From Aaosphaeria pasadenensis (taxonomy: Eukaryota > Ascomycota > Dothideomycetes > Pleosporales), in contig JAKLMB010000002.1 of assembly GCA_022813625.1 (NCBI GenBank), forward strand, positions 930,001-994,000: a stretch of DNA of 64,000 nt, given 5' to 3'. Positions within the stretch are counted from its first letter, which is position 1; every line of letters starts with the position of its first letter. The notes under the pieces were generated by a model. That model saw only the letters and a program-made list of their open reading frames with translations. It made no database searches and was not told the origin of the DNA. This document shows positions 11,782 to 23,602 of the stretch, piece by piece. A program made the translations under genes and the position numbers.

Positions 11782-13369
11782 ATGGTACGCTCCACTTCGA
11801 TTGCTGCTGCTGCAGCTTCCTTTGCACTATGTGCACACGCCGGAAGCTTCTATTCTAAGAACTCGCCCGTAATCCAGCTGAATGGTATGGACTACGACCG
11901 AGTGATTGCAAAATCCAACTATACTTCCGTAAGTTCTCCTCGGTGTTCGACGTTGTAGTCCCCAACTGACAACCATACTAGATTGTCGAGTAAGCTACAA
12001 ACACATATCCGACATGAGTTACTTTTAGTGACGCCATAATAGGTTCTATGCACCATGGTGTGGTCATTGCCAAAACCTCAAACCCGCATACGAGAATGCC
12101 GCCAAGTCGCTCGCCGGAATCGCTAAAGTTGCAGCCGTAAACTGCGACGAGGAGATAAACAAACCGTTCTGCGGCCAAATGGGTGTCCAAGGATTTCCAA
12201 CCCTCAAGATTGTTAGGCCTGGAAAGAAGCCAGGAAAGCCCACAGTGGAGGATTACCAGGGCCCTCGCAATGCGAAGGGTATCGCAGAGGCTGTTAAGGA
12301 CAAGATCCCGAACACCGTGAAGCGAATTACGGATAAGAACTTGGGAGAGTGGCTGCAAGAAAATGCCGAGGCACCAAAGGCCATTCTATTCAGTGATAAG
12401 GGTGCGATCAGTGCTACCCTGAGGACTGTAGCTATCGACTTCGCTGGCCTGATACCCATTGCCCAGATTCGCAGCAATCAGCAGGAGGCTGTCCAGAAAT
12501 ATGGTATCAGCAAATTCCCCGCCCTGATTCTCATTCCGGGCGATGGGAAAGATCCTATCACTTTCGACGGAGAGGTCAAAAAGGACGCGATTGTTGACTT
12601 TCTGTCACAAGCTGCGACCCCTAACCCTGATTGCCCACCTCCAAAGGGGAAGAAGTCGAAGAAGGACAGCAAGAAAGATGGCAAGAAAGATGGCAAAAAG
12701 GCCTCCAAGTCATCATCATCGGCTAAAACCAACGACGCTTCTCCAGTACCGGCAGCCTCGGAAACCGTTGAAGAGCCAATCAAGCCTTCGGAGTCCCCTG
12801 ATGCGAACCTCAAGGACGAAGACACACCAGAGCCCGTTGTCATTCCTACCGAAGAGGCGAAGCCGACCATACCTGTCGTTTCTGAAACAGCTGAGCTCCA
12901 GACCTCTTGTCTCAATGACAAGAGCTTAACGTGCATTCTTGCTCTCCTCCCCAAAGAGGAAACCTCAGAGGCGGCTGTCGCTGTAACGGACTCCCTAGCG
13001 TCCATCCATAAGAAGCACGGCGACAAGCTCTTCCCTTTCATTGGCGTTCCAGCTTCTAACTCGCTTGCTTCCTCGATTCGCACCGAATTGGCACTTGGCG
13101 GGGAGGATGCGGTACACCTAATTGCTACTCACGGCAAGCGTGCATGGTACAAGAAGTACCCTGGATCTACGTTCGGACCCTTGGAGGTAGAGCAATGGGT
13201 TGATGCCATCCGAATGGGTGAAGGAAAGAAGGAGAAGCTTCCCGAGTCGCTGATTGCTCAGCAACAGTCAGAGGCTAAGGAAGAAAAGGTGGCCGAAGAA
13301 GAGCCCATCAAGATCAACATTGAAGATATCCCAGTCGAGGAGCCGAAGAAGGACCATGATGAGCTTTGA
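11782..13369 (+). CDS. ER protein disulfide isomerase-like protein with one CGHC active site and HDEL tail
   Basis: 493 aa; exons 11782-11928, 11982-11989 (8 nt) and 12043-13369. A signal peptide (about residues 1-20) is followed by a thioredoxin fold with active site WCGHC (Cys58, Cys61) and a cis-proline loop GFPTL near residue 103. A second thioredoxin-like domain lacks the cysteines. Next comes a lysine-rich stretch (about 252-275), an acidic Pro/Glu linker, and a third globular part with a Cys pair. The C-terminus KKDHDEL is an ER-retrieval signal. It fits the Mpd1/P5-like PDIs that oxidise and isomerise disulfides in the ER lumen. The 8-nt exon encodes Ile-Val and part of Glu just before FYAPWCGHC and is required for frame. 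Confidence 0.9.
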
Positions 13370-14947
13370 TCTTGTGTTCATTGCACGCATGATTAACTAC
13401 ACCTTCCCAAAAGCATAAATGTATAACAATACCATAGTGACATACTCCTTATCAAGTCGCAGATGTGTTTCCAAACCAACGCCATCGTGCAATGTGCCTG
13501 CCCACCTTCTCTTGCTGCCCCATCACCTCCCGCGTTCCTTTCCCCCGAACTCTGTGTAGTATGTGTTCATTTGTAACGCGCCTCGAGGTGGCGCTTCGGA
13601 CCCCACGATCTCAGCCTTCCCGTTCCCGCCCGCGTCCCCCGAGAATGGCCCAGGTGCTGTGCCACACGCCTGCATTATCTACGCACCCAATCCCACAAGC
13701 GGACGCACCACGGGAGCACAAACGCATACAAATACGCGCCTTGACCAATGTATCAGAGTTTATCGAATTTCCGGATAAAGAAGGCGGTTCTGTTTTAGCT
13801 GCATCGTCCCTCAAATGCTGCATGGTTTTCAGGCCGCGTTTTGGAGGCCTGTGGTTCGTGACGAGGCACGGGCAGGAACATTTCGTGCAATATGTGATCT
13901 AGATAGTGAGGTTTGTTGACATTTTCTCCACAAGGAGACACAGTGAGCAAGTTGGTAACGCAGTGTATTACCACGCCGGACTGTCCATCTGTCAGTATAA
14001 TGTCCACTTTTAACTTAATCGGCTTCTTTACAACATGTAAGAGGCCATACATGCTCGTATTCGTCCTTCAATATGCTAAAAACGCTAGCAGATAAAGCTA
14101 CTGAGCTGTAATACATGCTTGGTAGGTTCTGTTGGATGTTCCACCATTAGAAAAGTGCAGTATAATACATTAACTTTGATAGCGTGGAGCACATGCTGTA
14201 TCGCACTATTTTGACTAAATTCATCACTCCATCTTGCGTGCAATACGATGTTTTTACATAGGTTACGAAGTGTTTCAGTGGGTTGCCATGCATAGGCGTA
14301 ACCATCACGCTCATGGCACCCCTGCTTATGCACTTGAATAGAATGCGGTGATTGGTGACTCTACAACAGTGTTTCAATTGTATGCCTCTGTTCCCCGTCC
14401 AAGATTTCATTTTGCTTCTGTCCAAGCTCCTGGAAAGATCCTCCAAGGCCAACATGGTGGGATCAAAAAAGGCAATAGCTACGCGCTTCACATAGCCTTA
14501 TCCGCGAATCATCAAGTGAGACTACCCGAGGTGCACTAGCTTTAGAGTAGTCATGCACGTTCGCCATCTGATCCACAGGTGAGTGCTTCAAGAAGGCAGC
14601 GGAATCTGAAAACAGCTCGTTGTCAATCAACAGGCCTGCTGTCATCCCTGGCTTGGTATGCTTGAGAGCTAGGCTGTTCGCATATAGACATGATTCCTGT
14701 TTCAGAGCATTCTTTTTTTATCAGGTTTTTGCAAGCCACAATCTTAAGCTAAACGTCTAGTTCCCTCCCGAGAAGATAGGTTATGAGTAAGTGCATTGCG
14801 TACTTATATTTCATAAGGCAGTCAGGCCCTCTCAGCAACATAACCGAACAAACTTGTACAAACTCCTTTCTGTTTCCTCCCCAAAAACCATTTTCTGTTT
14901 CATTGCACAATTGCTGTAAGAAGCTTAGCACTTAACCAATTGCAACA
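13370..14947. other. Gene-free stretch
   Basis: Only short overlapping open frames without domain features or codon consistency. The right end must contain the dynamin gene promoter. Nothing else seen. Confidence 0.5.
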
Positions 14948-17636
14948 ATGCCGGGGGTTATCTCTGAACCCGACTCTCTAGAGCAACTCCAATCCGTTGA
15001 GCAAGTCGAATTACTAGACGCAATTGACAACCTTAGAAGTCAAGGTGTCAATCAATACGAGATCAGTCTTCCACAATTGATCGTCTGTGGCGACCAGTCG
15101 TCAGGAAAGAGTTCTGTCTTGGAAGGCCTTACACGCCTTCGCTTTCCAACGAAAGATGGTCTCTGTACTACTTTTGCCACCGAAGTCGTCCTTAGAAAGG
15201 ACACTGAAGTGAAGATCACCTGCTCCATCAACCCAGCAAAGACTCGAACACCAGCACAACAACGCGAGCTCGCCAAGTTCCACAAATCCTTCTCTATCCG
15301 GGAAGACTTCAAGTTCTCTGAACTCGTAGACGAGGCTCGCGATTGCATGGCATTCGGTAACAAGACGGACACTCCTCAGTTCTTTGACGATGTTCTGCGA
15401 ATTCGCTTCGCAGCTCCTGATCTGCCATCGCTTACGATAGTCGATCTTCCTGGTGTCATACAGTCAACAGTCGTGGGCGAAAGAGTGAAAAGCGATGGAG
15501 ACAAGGTTGCGGAAAGAGTCAAGAAACTTGTCACAGGTTACATGAGCGACGATAAATCAATCATCCTCGCAGTAGTATCGGCTCGCAATGACCTCGAGAA
15601 CCAGGCAATTTTTGGCTTCATCGAAGAGTTCGACCCGAAAGCTGAGCGAACACTCGGGATTATCACTAAACCGGATACACTGTATGCTGGTTTAGACACA
15701 GAGGCACGATTCGTCGAGCTGCTCAAGAATAAGCTCAGACCTCTTCAATTGGGCTGGCACGCAGTCAAGAATCGAAGCCCTCTTGAGAGCGAACGCTCCA
15801 ATACCGAGCGCGATCAATCTGAGAGAGACTTTTTCAACTCGGGCATTTGGGCAACAGTACCGCGGGCTGATGTCGGCATTGACGCTCTCCGATCAAGGCT
15901 CTCTAGTATACTACTACGCCACATTCGAAATGAGCTTCCGTCACTCGTCAACGCTATCCAGAATGCTGTTTCGGCTACTGATGCTCGCCTAAAGGCTCTT
16001 GGAGATGCGCGAGAGTCTCAACAACAACAACGAATATATCTCACACAGAAGGCTGAAAGGTTTCAATTCATAACCAGTCACGCAGTGAACGGAACCAGGC
16101 CCCCGGGCAAAGAGCAGATCAATGAAATGAGCCTGCGTTCGGAGATCCAAAATCTCGGCATGGCTTTCGCAGACGTGATGCGACTTAAAGGGCATACCTG
16201 GAATATCATTGAAGACGGGATAGACGAGAATGCTGTGTCTTTGAAGGATCCTTCGACCGAGCTCGCAAGCTACGACGCTGCAATGCCGGATCCACAATAC
16301 ATCAGTAGAAGCGACTTTCTACAGGACGTCATCGGCATGCATGTTCGCAACAATCGCATGATTGGTCTCGATGCGATTCTGAACCCATGGGTCATAGGTG
16401 GCGTTTTTCGACAATACTCAGAGCCTTGGGAGCAGATAGCTCGGATGCACCTCAAGCGGGTTTTCGAAGCTGTCGAAGCCTACGTTGAGGATACTTTGCA
16501 ATCCCTAACTGATGATTGGACATATCAGAGGCTCATGTACGAGGAGGTCGGACCTCATCTTCACAAGAAACGAGAAGAGCTTTCAGAAAAATTAGAAGAA
16601 CTACTTGTTCCCTATCAACACCGAGAACCATCAACACACGATCCGCGATTTTCAAGAACAATTCGCGAGTTGCGACAGCGCCGAGGGCTTCAAGAAACGA
16701 AACCGCAACCTAACGAGCCGTTCTCTTTCGGAAAACCAATCAGGCCGAGATCGGAGTCTTTCTTGACACAGTCTGCGGATGATCCGACAAATGAAGACAT
16801 CATGAATTTGATGCAAGCTTATTATAGTGTAAGAAACCAGAAGTATATCCGAAACAATGATTAGGAACATTCTAATAGAAATCAGTCGGCAATCACTGTC
16901 TTCATTGACAATGTGTCTCTACTTGCAGTTGAAAACTGTCTTGTGCACGACCTCGCCTCGTTGTTTTCACCAACATTGGTATCGGGCATGAGCAACGAAC
17001 AATTAGAAGCCATTGCATCAGAATCCAAGGAAATAACCGAAGAACGTGCTGCTTTGCGCCAGAAGCTCCGAGACTTGGAAGCAGGCAGGCGTATTTTGAG
17101 CAAACAGGCTTGTCAGGGTGAGATCAAGCCGCACTCTGTATGTAAACTAACATACTGACAAAAACTTTCAGTCTCTAAGCCTTCCCAACTACGACCTCCA
17201 TCTTCGACGCCTCGGACAAGGTCACGCCTGTCCTCCGAATCTCGTCCTACTAGAGACCATACCCCCACTCCCTCACAACAAAACAACCAGCGCAAAGACA
17301 CCAGCGGTAGGTATCAATCGCCTCAAAGCCAAATATAAAGTCACTAGATCTGATCTATACCAAAAAGATGATCTCATCTCCGGTTTTGGTCGCATCTCCA
17401 TCAGTCCGCCGAGAACTCAACGTGCGGGTGCTTCCTCCGCCAGATCCACACCGAGACGAACTACTCCTAACAACTCTACCAACAATGTGTTCACTACTAT
17501 GCAAGCTTCCCCGACCGTCACTGAGTCGGAAACTGATGATGAACGAGGACCGTGGTTAGATGAGCAGTGGAGGAAGAACCAGCCCCCACCGATTCGTAGG
17601 TTCACTGAATCAGTTAAGAAGTTGCGTGTTTGTTGA
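14948..17636 (+). CDS. Dynamin/Mx-family large GTPase
   Basis: 838 aa; exons 14948-16828, 16886-17117, 17172-17306 and 17368-17636 (2517 nt). The N-terminal dynamin GTPase domain shows G1 GDQSSGKSS (48-56), G3 DLPG (166-169) and G4 TKPD (240-243). A stalk region (about 320-620) follows, then a GTPase effector domain (about 620-700: YYSSAITVFIDNVSLLAVEN... SNEQLEAIASE). A low-complexity Ser/Thr/Pro tail ends in RRFTESVKKLRVC. There is no PH domain and no mitochondrial presequence, so it belongs with the fungal Mx-like or cytosolic dynamin-related proteins, not Vps1 or Dnm1. Membrane target unknown. The effector domain is only recovered after splicing. Confidence 0.9.
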
Positions 17637-18449
17637 CATCAATCTAGGCACGTCTTGAGGGAGTGTTTCCACGATTATAAGCTCGCTGCAGTTCAATTCA
17701 GTGGATGAATCCCATGTGATGAATTTATTTGTCTTATATTATATCATCGCGGTCCGCCAAATTCATGTCTATTTTCTGTTCTAGCTTTGCCATAATTCAT
17801 GGCCTCTTCAATTTTGCCGGATTATGCTGTGACGCTTTCATAAGAGCGGGTAACAGAAAATCTCATTCACGTGAATCTAGCTTCTCGAGGATGTCTAAAG
17901 ACCTATAGATCTTTTACAGACGTGTGAAAGAGGCGCAGGTTACGTTTCTCCCCAAGCCATGTGATTACACCTGTGTATAATAAATCGAACGTGTCGGTTA
18001 CTAGTGGAGGCAGAAGCGGTGGCTTGATGTGATCTACATCTTCTAACTTAGGTACTACCGACGATCACCGATCCCGACGTGCCTGCATATTATCCTATCG
18101 AACGGCTCAATATACAGTAGCTGGGTCTTAGTCAGACTGTGGGGTAAGCCCTTGTCGCTCCATGTTTGTTCAGCGTGGTGATTAAACATGAAACTATTGT
18201 AACGAAGGAAGAGCTAGTGTATAATCGAATAAATTGTTCTATTTCTATGTGGTTGTACATGCATTTACTTATTCTAACACAATATGACACCGCTATGCTT
18301 ATGCTCGATGAAGATAAAATGGGACAAAGGAAAGGTGCAGAAGAGCGTAGAGATTGATTTCGTACCGACACAACGGGAACCGGCCAAAGTATCGTGTTCA
18401 TCCACCTCTATTCTTCTTTTCGATAGGCGTTGATTCGTGGGAACATCGT
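17637..18449. other. Convergent 3' region
   Basis: Lies between the stop codons of the dynamin-like and GH16 genes. AT-rich in part; no gene seen. Confidence 0.5.
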
Positions 18450-19682
18450 TTAGGCATCGGTGGCAGTCTTAGCGTTGCTCTTGCGGTCCTCACGAGCCTG
18501 GCGAGTGAGGCGGTCGGCGTTCTGCTCTTCGGGCTGAGGCCACTCGAATCCGCGAGGGAAGTTCTCAGCTGCACCGATGCCAGAGGCCTGGGGAGCAAGA
18601 GTGTTGGTGATCTGGGCCTCGCTGGTTGGGCTTGGGGCCGCGGCGAGGTTTTCAGCGACCTTTGCAGCAGGCGCCCCAGCATCCTGGTAAACCTTCAAAG
18701 CATTGAAGGTCCAGTAAGCCTCGGACATTGCTGATGGGTTCCCGAGGACATAATCCGCGCAGGTGGGAGCTTGAGGGGTCTGGCATGCCGACCCGCCCCA
18801 GGCACCGCCGGCCAAATCACCACAGAGCGCAATGTTGATAACGATACGGTGATCCTTGAACTTCTCGCTGATAGGGCAGGTCTCGGCGGTGAATTGAGCG
18901 GAGGCAGTACCCCAGCCATCAGGATTAGGGCTATCACCTAATGCATCTCCTGGGTTGGTTCCACGTGGCCAGAACCATACACTTATATCGGAATTAGTCC
19001 ACTTCATAGCATAAACCCCACCACCGTTGGAGTTGAAAGCCTCGCCGTAGGAGCTTTTGTTCGGATCTTGGATACCACATCCAGCATTCTCAAACTGGTC
19101 GGGGTTCTTGTTCCAACAGTCATAAGTCTTGACCTTTCCATTGAATCCATTTCCATTCCCAAGTCCGTTCTTGATAGTGCATCCTTGGTTGGTGTGAAGA
19201 GTGGCGGCGTTGAATTCTTCCTTATTGAATCCCTCAATGATATCAATCTCTCCCTGATTTGGCCAGTCACCTCCTACAGTCCAGAACGCCGGCCAGGTTC
19301 CGCAGCCGGAGGGCATGTGCTGAACATCGGCAACTATCAGAGCATGCTGATAGGATGCCTTGCTTGTGACACGGATTGATCTTCTTTTATCACCACCTGG
19401 AGTGACGGCATCTACACGCATGGTAGCTTGGTTGTTCTCTAGAGAGATCAATCCATTGTTGCCCGCAGTACTTTGATCCACATATTGCGATACGCCTAAT
19501 CTCTTTCAGTAACGACCGTGACTCAAAAGAGTAGTGAACCACATACCTTTGGTGGGGTCGTCAAATGTATCAAAGTTGAATTTGCTGAAGAAATCACCGT
19601 CCATGTAATTGTCCTTGAGGGTATAGGCAGCCAAAGAATTGCCGACCAGGGCAGCGCCAGTAGCTACGGTAGAAAAATGCAT
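18450..19682 (-). CDS. Secreted GH16 endo-1,3(4)-beta-glucanase
   Basis: 393 aa; exons 19682-19547 and 19495-18450 with a 51-nt intron. A signal peptide (about residues 1-19) precedes a GH16 beta-jelly-roll. The catalytic motif GEIDIIEG carries nucleophile Glu128, Asp130 and acid/base Glu133. HMPSGCGTWPAFWTVG and the C-terminal FKDHRIVINIALCGDLAGG are typical of fungal mixed-linkage glucanases. The last about 80 residues form a hydrophilic tail (PSPTSEAQ..., then a basic/acidic end) beyond the catalytic domain and show no GPI signal. Acts outside the cell on beta-1,3/1,4 glucans of plant or fungal walls. The 5' leader is polypyrimidine-rich on the sense strand. Confidence 0.93.
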
Positions 19683-22066
19683 GTTTGAAAGATGACTGTA
19701 AATCTATAAATGAGGAATTATGAGAAGAAAAAGAAGAAAAAGAAATGTGAAGATCGTGTTTTGGATTTGTTGTTGTGGCTTGGTTTGATTCTATTCATCA
19801 GGAAAGGATGGGCCTGTTATATATCGAGATGTTCGCCAGCGATCCGGAGATCTTGCAGTCTGATACACCCCATACCCAAGGCCGTGATCCAGGTTCAGGG
19901 TACTTTTCCAGGGCAGGCCCAGGCAAAAGATGATTAACACGCCCAGTAAAACGCCGAACGGGGCCTACGGGTTGCAAGAGGCCTTCGCTGTAGCGAGCAT
20001 CACCATCTCCGAAGAGAAACCTCGGGCCATTGACACGAGTGCTAAGAGATTAAAGAAAGTTCCTGAGTTTCAAGGACATTATCAGGCTATGGCGGCTGGA
20101 TAACGGCAGTACCCATACGGTGGTGTTCGAAACAATGTGGAGACCCTAAAGGCGAATTGAAAGATAGAGAAAGGCGGTCTTCAATTGGTCCAAAGTTAAA
20201 TAGACATGGAAAATAAGACTACTGAAAGTTGTTTATTGGCTTCTTTTCATCAAGTTTCCTCATAGAAATTGTAAAGGAACCACAGTATCCCCTTGTTACA
20301 TGTCGCCAGACTACACTGTTCCCCGAATGTCTTTTCCTAATTTAGTCATGCTAACATTGAGCGTGACCAATCAGCTGCACCCACCAGCTTAATCACCACC
20401 AATCCGGCGTGATCGCTCCGTATGCCTGAAACTTGACCTTGACCCAAAAAATATTTCAGGGTCGTTCTTATTTTAATCCAGTTACTCGCTCTCTAACCTA
20501 CGATGGCCCGAAACCTAGAGCTTGGGAGTCGCATAATACCGATGACAAAGTTAGAGGCATTGTTATGCGACCACATCGTACACCGAATCAAACAAACTCC
20601 GCAATACTATGTTCGCTGCATGCAATGTGTATGGACCTACAACGTCTACAGGGAATTCTCAAGATACAGATACTGCCGACTTTCCGACTTCGCTACGCTA
20701 TGCTACACAGTATTGATATGTTCTTGATAGCGGGGAATTATTCATGCACATGGAGAGCAATTTTCGCCATACCTCGAAGTTAGACGATTGCACATTCGCC
20801 TGTAGGAGCTTTTTAGATGTGTGCATTGTGATTCGTCTAAATGAACAAAAGTCCTCAATGGCAATTGCTCTGATATTTTAGTTGAACTTGAGCTGCAATC
20901 CACACGTTCATTTCCTTTGAAGTTCAGAGCATGAACTCACCAAAATCAACGAGCTCCGGGCCAGGTGTTAGTAAATGCCCGATACCGTGGGGTTTCATCA
21001 CAGCTCGGAACATGTCCGTCGAAATCGCCGCCACCAACACAATCACCACCGCAAATTCTTCGCACCTGAACAAAGCCACAAGATATTATAATGGTGAAGC
21101 GGAGATAGCACGGCATGACAGAACGGAAGGGAAGCGGAAGCGGAAGCGGGTAACGGGCTTTATTGAGTAATCCACTTCAAACTAACTATCCTAATGCCTG
21201 ACTTTTATTGTTAGAGCTAGAAGAGCATTATTGTACAATATGCTCCGCGACGTTTGTCCATTTTCCCGCATGTGGCAATCTCCATAGTTGCTTCAGATAC
21301 GACTCTTAAATCAATGTGACCCGAATAGTATTATTTCGGTAAATCTCCGCCGCGAAGGCTCATGGTATGTTTGTGGAAAGAATCCAATGCGAAAGTTGGC
21401 CACGGCCAACATTTTGGCTTTTACGCGAGGTGAACTTCTCAGACCCCAGGCATCATTTCCATAGCAAAACAGCTATGGAATGCTACACGATAGCCCATAT
21501 CTCCATGGAGATACCATCGCATTAGCTTACTATGGTTTTTCCCATAGACACTTCTCAAACCTCGTATTCTCGGGCTTGGCCAGGCTGCCAAGTTCCCTCG
21601 TACTTTCGGAGCTGCGGTCCAGGTCGATATGTTGGCGCGCAACATCTGATTCCTAGCTAAGATCGAATGTAAGGAAGAGTTTGAATACATCAGCCGAGGC
21701 GATTGAACGGCTTGCGAGGTGCCATTGCTGAGGTGTTTATAGATAATTTTCTCGCTTCTCTTCTCACCACTCGAGGATGCGTGGATCAATTTCAGAATAT
21801 ATTTTGAAAATCTCAAGAACTACCCAAGCACTATGGAAGAAATGTTCAATGTAATTGCTGCCCATACGCAATTAAATTCCTCTCGTCTCTTCAGACGAAA
21901 GATCATTCCCTTTTTAAGTCAGGGATATTGTTTAGTGAATGATCGCTTAAATGTAAGTAGGGAAACCCCGCAAAGTGATTCTTCAATATCCAAATTCCTC
22001 AATTCGGCCCTGTGATATATCCCTGATAAAATGAGTCCTCTCTTGGTGATGACTTGTCTTCATGCC
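19683..22066. other. Long gene-free stretch
   Basis: About 2.4 kb with no supportable gene. Contains a three-unit gaagcg tandem near 21131-21148 and assorted short open frames with no conserved feature. A frame at 21439-21816 (minus) begins only with TTG and has no recognisable domain. Confidence 0.5.
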
Positions 22067-23602
22067 TCAGGTTGAGGGGCATGTGCACGTAGGGCAATGA
22101 GGGAATGAATCGCTCTCATGCTCGCTGCTTTCATCATTGAAATCATCATCGCTGTTCCTGGGCCTCTTGCTTGCTTTCTCAGGCTCGTCCAGGTGCACGC
22201 GCTTTCGAACAGTAGGACCTGCCGAAGCTCTGACTTCCGTCTGCTGTTGCGAATGCTCATTGGTTTGTTCGTTCTTCTCCAAATTCCACCACTGCTTTTC
22301 CCAACACCAGATCCATCGCTCTGTGTTCTTAGCGCTTTTGACAATCTCGCCTGGGACTTCACGCGTATGGAGTGTTTCCCCATCGTAAGGCATCACTCTT
22401 TTGATGTATTTTTCTGAAATATGCCCGCAGGCAAGCCACTCATCAGGGTGACCGCGACGAGTGGGATCCGCCTTGAGATTCGAATATCTTAGTTCATGGA
22501 CCGATACCCACACTTCTGCATTGGACTCCTGTAGTTGTTCGATCGTCATGGTAGAGGATCCTGATGGTAAATTATCAGTTCGAATCCAGATTGGAATCGA
22601 AACTTCCCGATCCTCGAAAGTACTCTCTGCTGCCAAGGTTGGTGTGGCCAATAATGTCACCGTTTGTCTGACACGGCACTTGATAGTTGCTGGTGTCAGG
22701 TTTGTGGTATCAATTTTTACCATGAAGACCCGTTCAGCAACCCGTTTGCTAATATGAGAGAAAAATTCGACGCGCTTCATGGCGTGTTCTACTGATGGTC
22801 AGTTATTATTCGTCGTTCAACACCTCACTCTCGCTTACCGAAATTATCAAAGGTTGATACGTATGAGGAAGGCGGATACGCCTTCAACCAAACTAGGTGC
22901 CGGTCCACTCTCTCGCGGGTCAAATCACTTAGAAAATCGAATTCTCCGATCGACTGGAACGCCGCTCCAGGCTTAAGCTTCAAGTGCGGTCGGTCGCAGT
23001 GCTTTGCCGCCGTGTGTTCCTCTACATAGCGACTTAGGGTTTTTGCATATTCCCAGTGAGCTCGCCAGAATGCGCTTGGTGCTCCCGACCGCTTGCGTAT
23101 AAGCTCGGAAGTCTCTGTAAAGGTACTATGGAAGATTAGCGCGATCCAGGTCAAGCAAGAAATGGGATACAGACACTGTCATAGGAGCTACATTTACCGA
23201 ATTGACGACCATCTTTCGATCCTCCGGGACTACCGGTGGGATATATCTAATCAGGATACCCTCCGTGATTTTGTCGATCTCTTCCTTTCGCGGTGGATCC
23301 TTATTACGATGCAGTAATCCGTCAGTTTCGACCGTACTGACAGCAGCTATCAACTCAATGAACAGCCGCGCGTTCTTGTTAATAAGACTGGATTCAAACT
23401 TCTTGGAGAGATCAACGTGGCTGATGCCTTCCTCTGGAATGTCATTCTGGATTCTTGTGGCAACGTCGTAGACAGCATAAGGTGCGTCCTCCGGCTTTTT
23501 CGCACGCCTTTGGCGTTCAGATCGATGAACCTCTGCCGCTGAATCTGTCGTGCCTGGTGTAGCACTTGAAGGCCCGGCCTGATTAGCTGTAGAGTCCATC
23601 AT
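22067..23602 (-). CDS. Fungal protein of unknown function, basic nuclear-type signals and Cys-rich tail
   Basis: 467 aa; exons 23602-23198, 23112-22839 and 22791-22067, with introns of 85 and 47 nt; the joined 1404 nt stays open. Not recognised. Residues 25-40 are basic (SERQRRAKK) and about residue 425 carries RKRVHLDEPEKASKRPR, resembling bipartite nuclear signals. The C-terminus is acidic, then ends in CPTCTCPST. The central exon is tryptophan- and histidine-rich (FWRAHWEYAKTLSRYVEEHTAAKHC). No transmembrane segment or signal peptide. A sense-strand CT-rich region lies upstream. Gene reality rests on splice-site consistency over three exons; function is open. Confidence 0.7.

Noticed and set aside
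13465..13902. 145-codon frame downstream of the PDI gene
   Set aside because: Cys/Pro-rich but without any family signal; overlapping frames of similar length on both strands suggest chance.
21439..21816. 125-codon frame on the minus strand
   Set aside because: Begins only with TTG, no recognisable domain, no splice partners found.
22578..22587. GTTCGAATCC, a tRNA B-box look-alike
   Set aside because: Lies inside a coding exon on the opposite strand; no A box, acceptor stem or anticodon arm can be folded around it.
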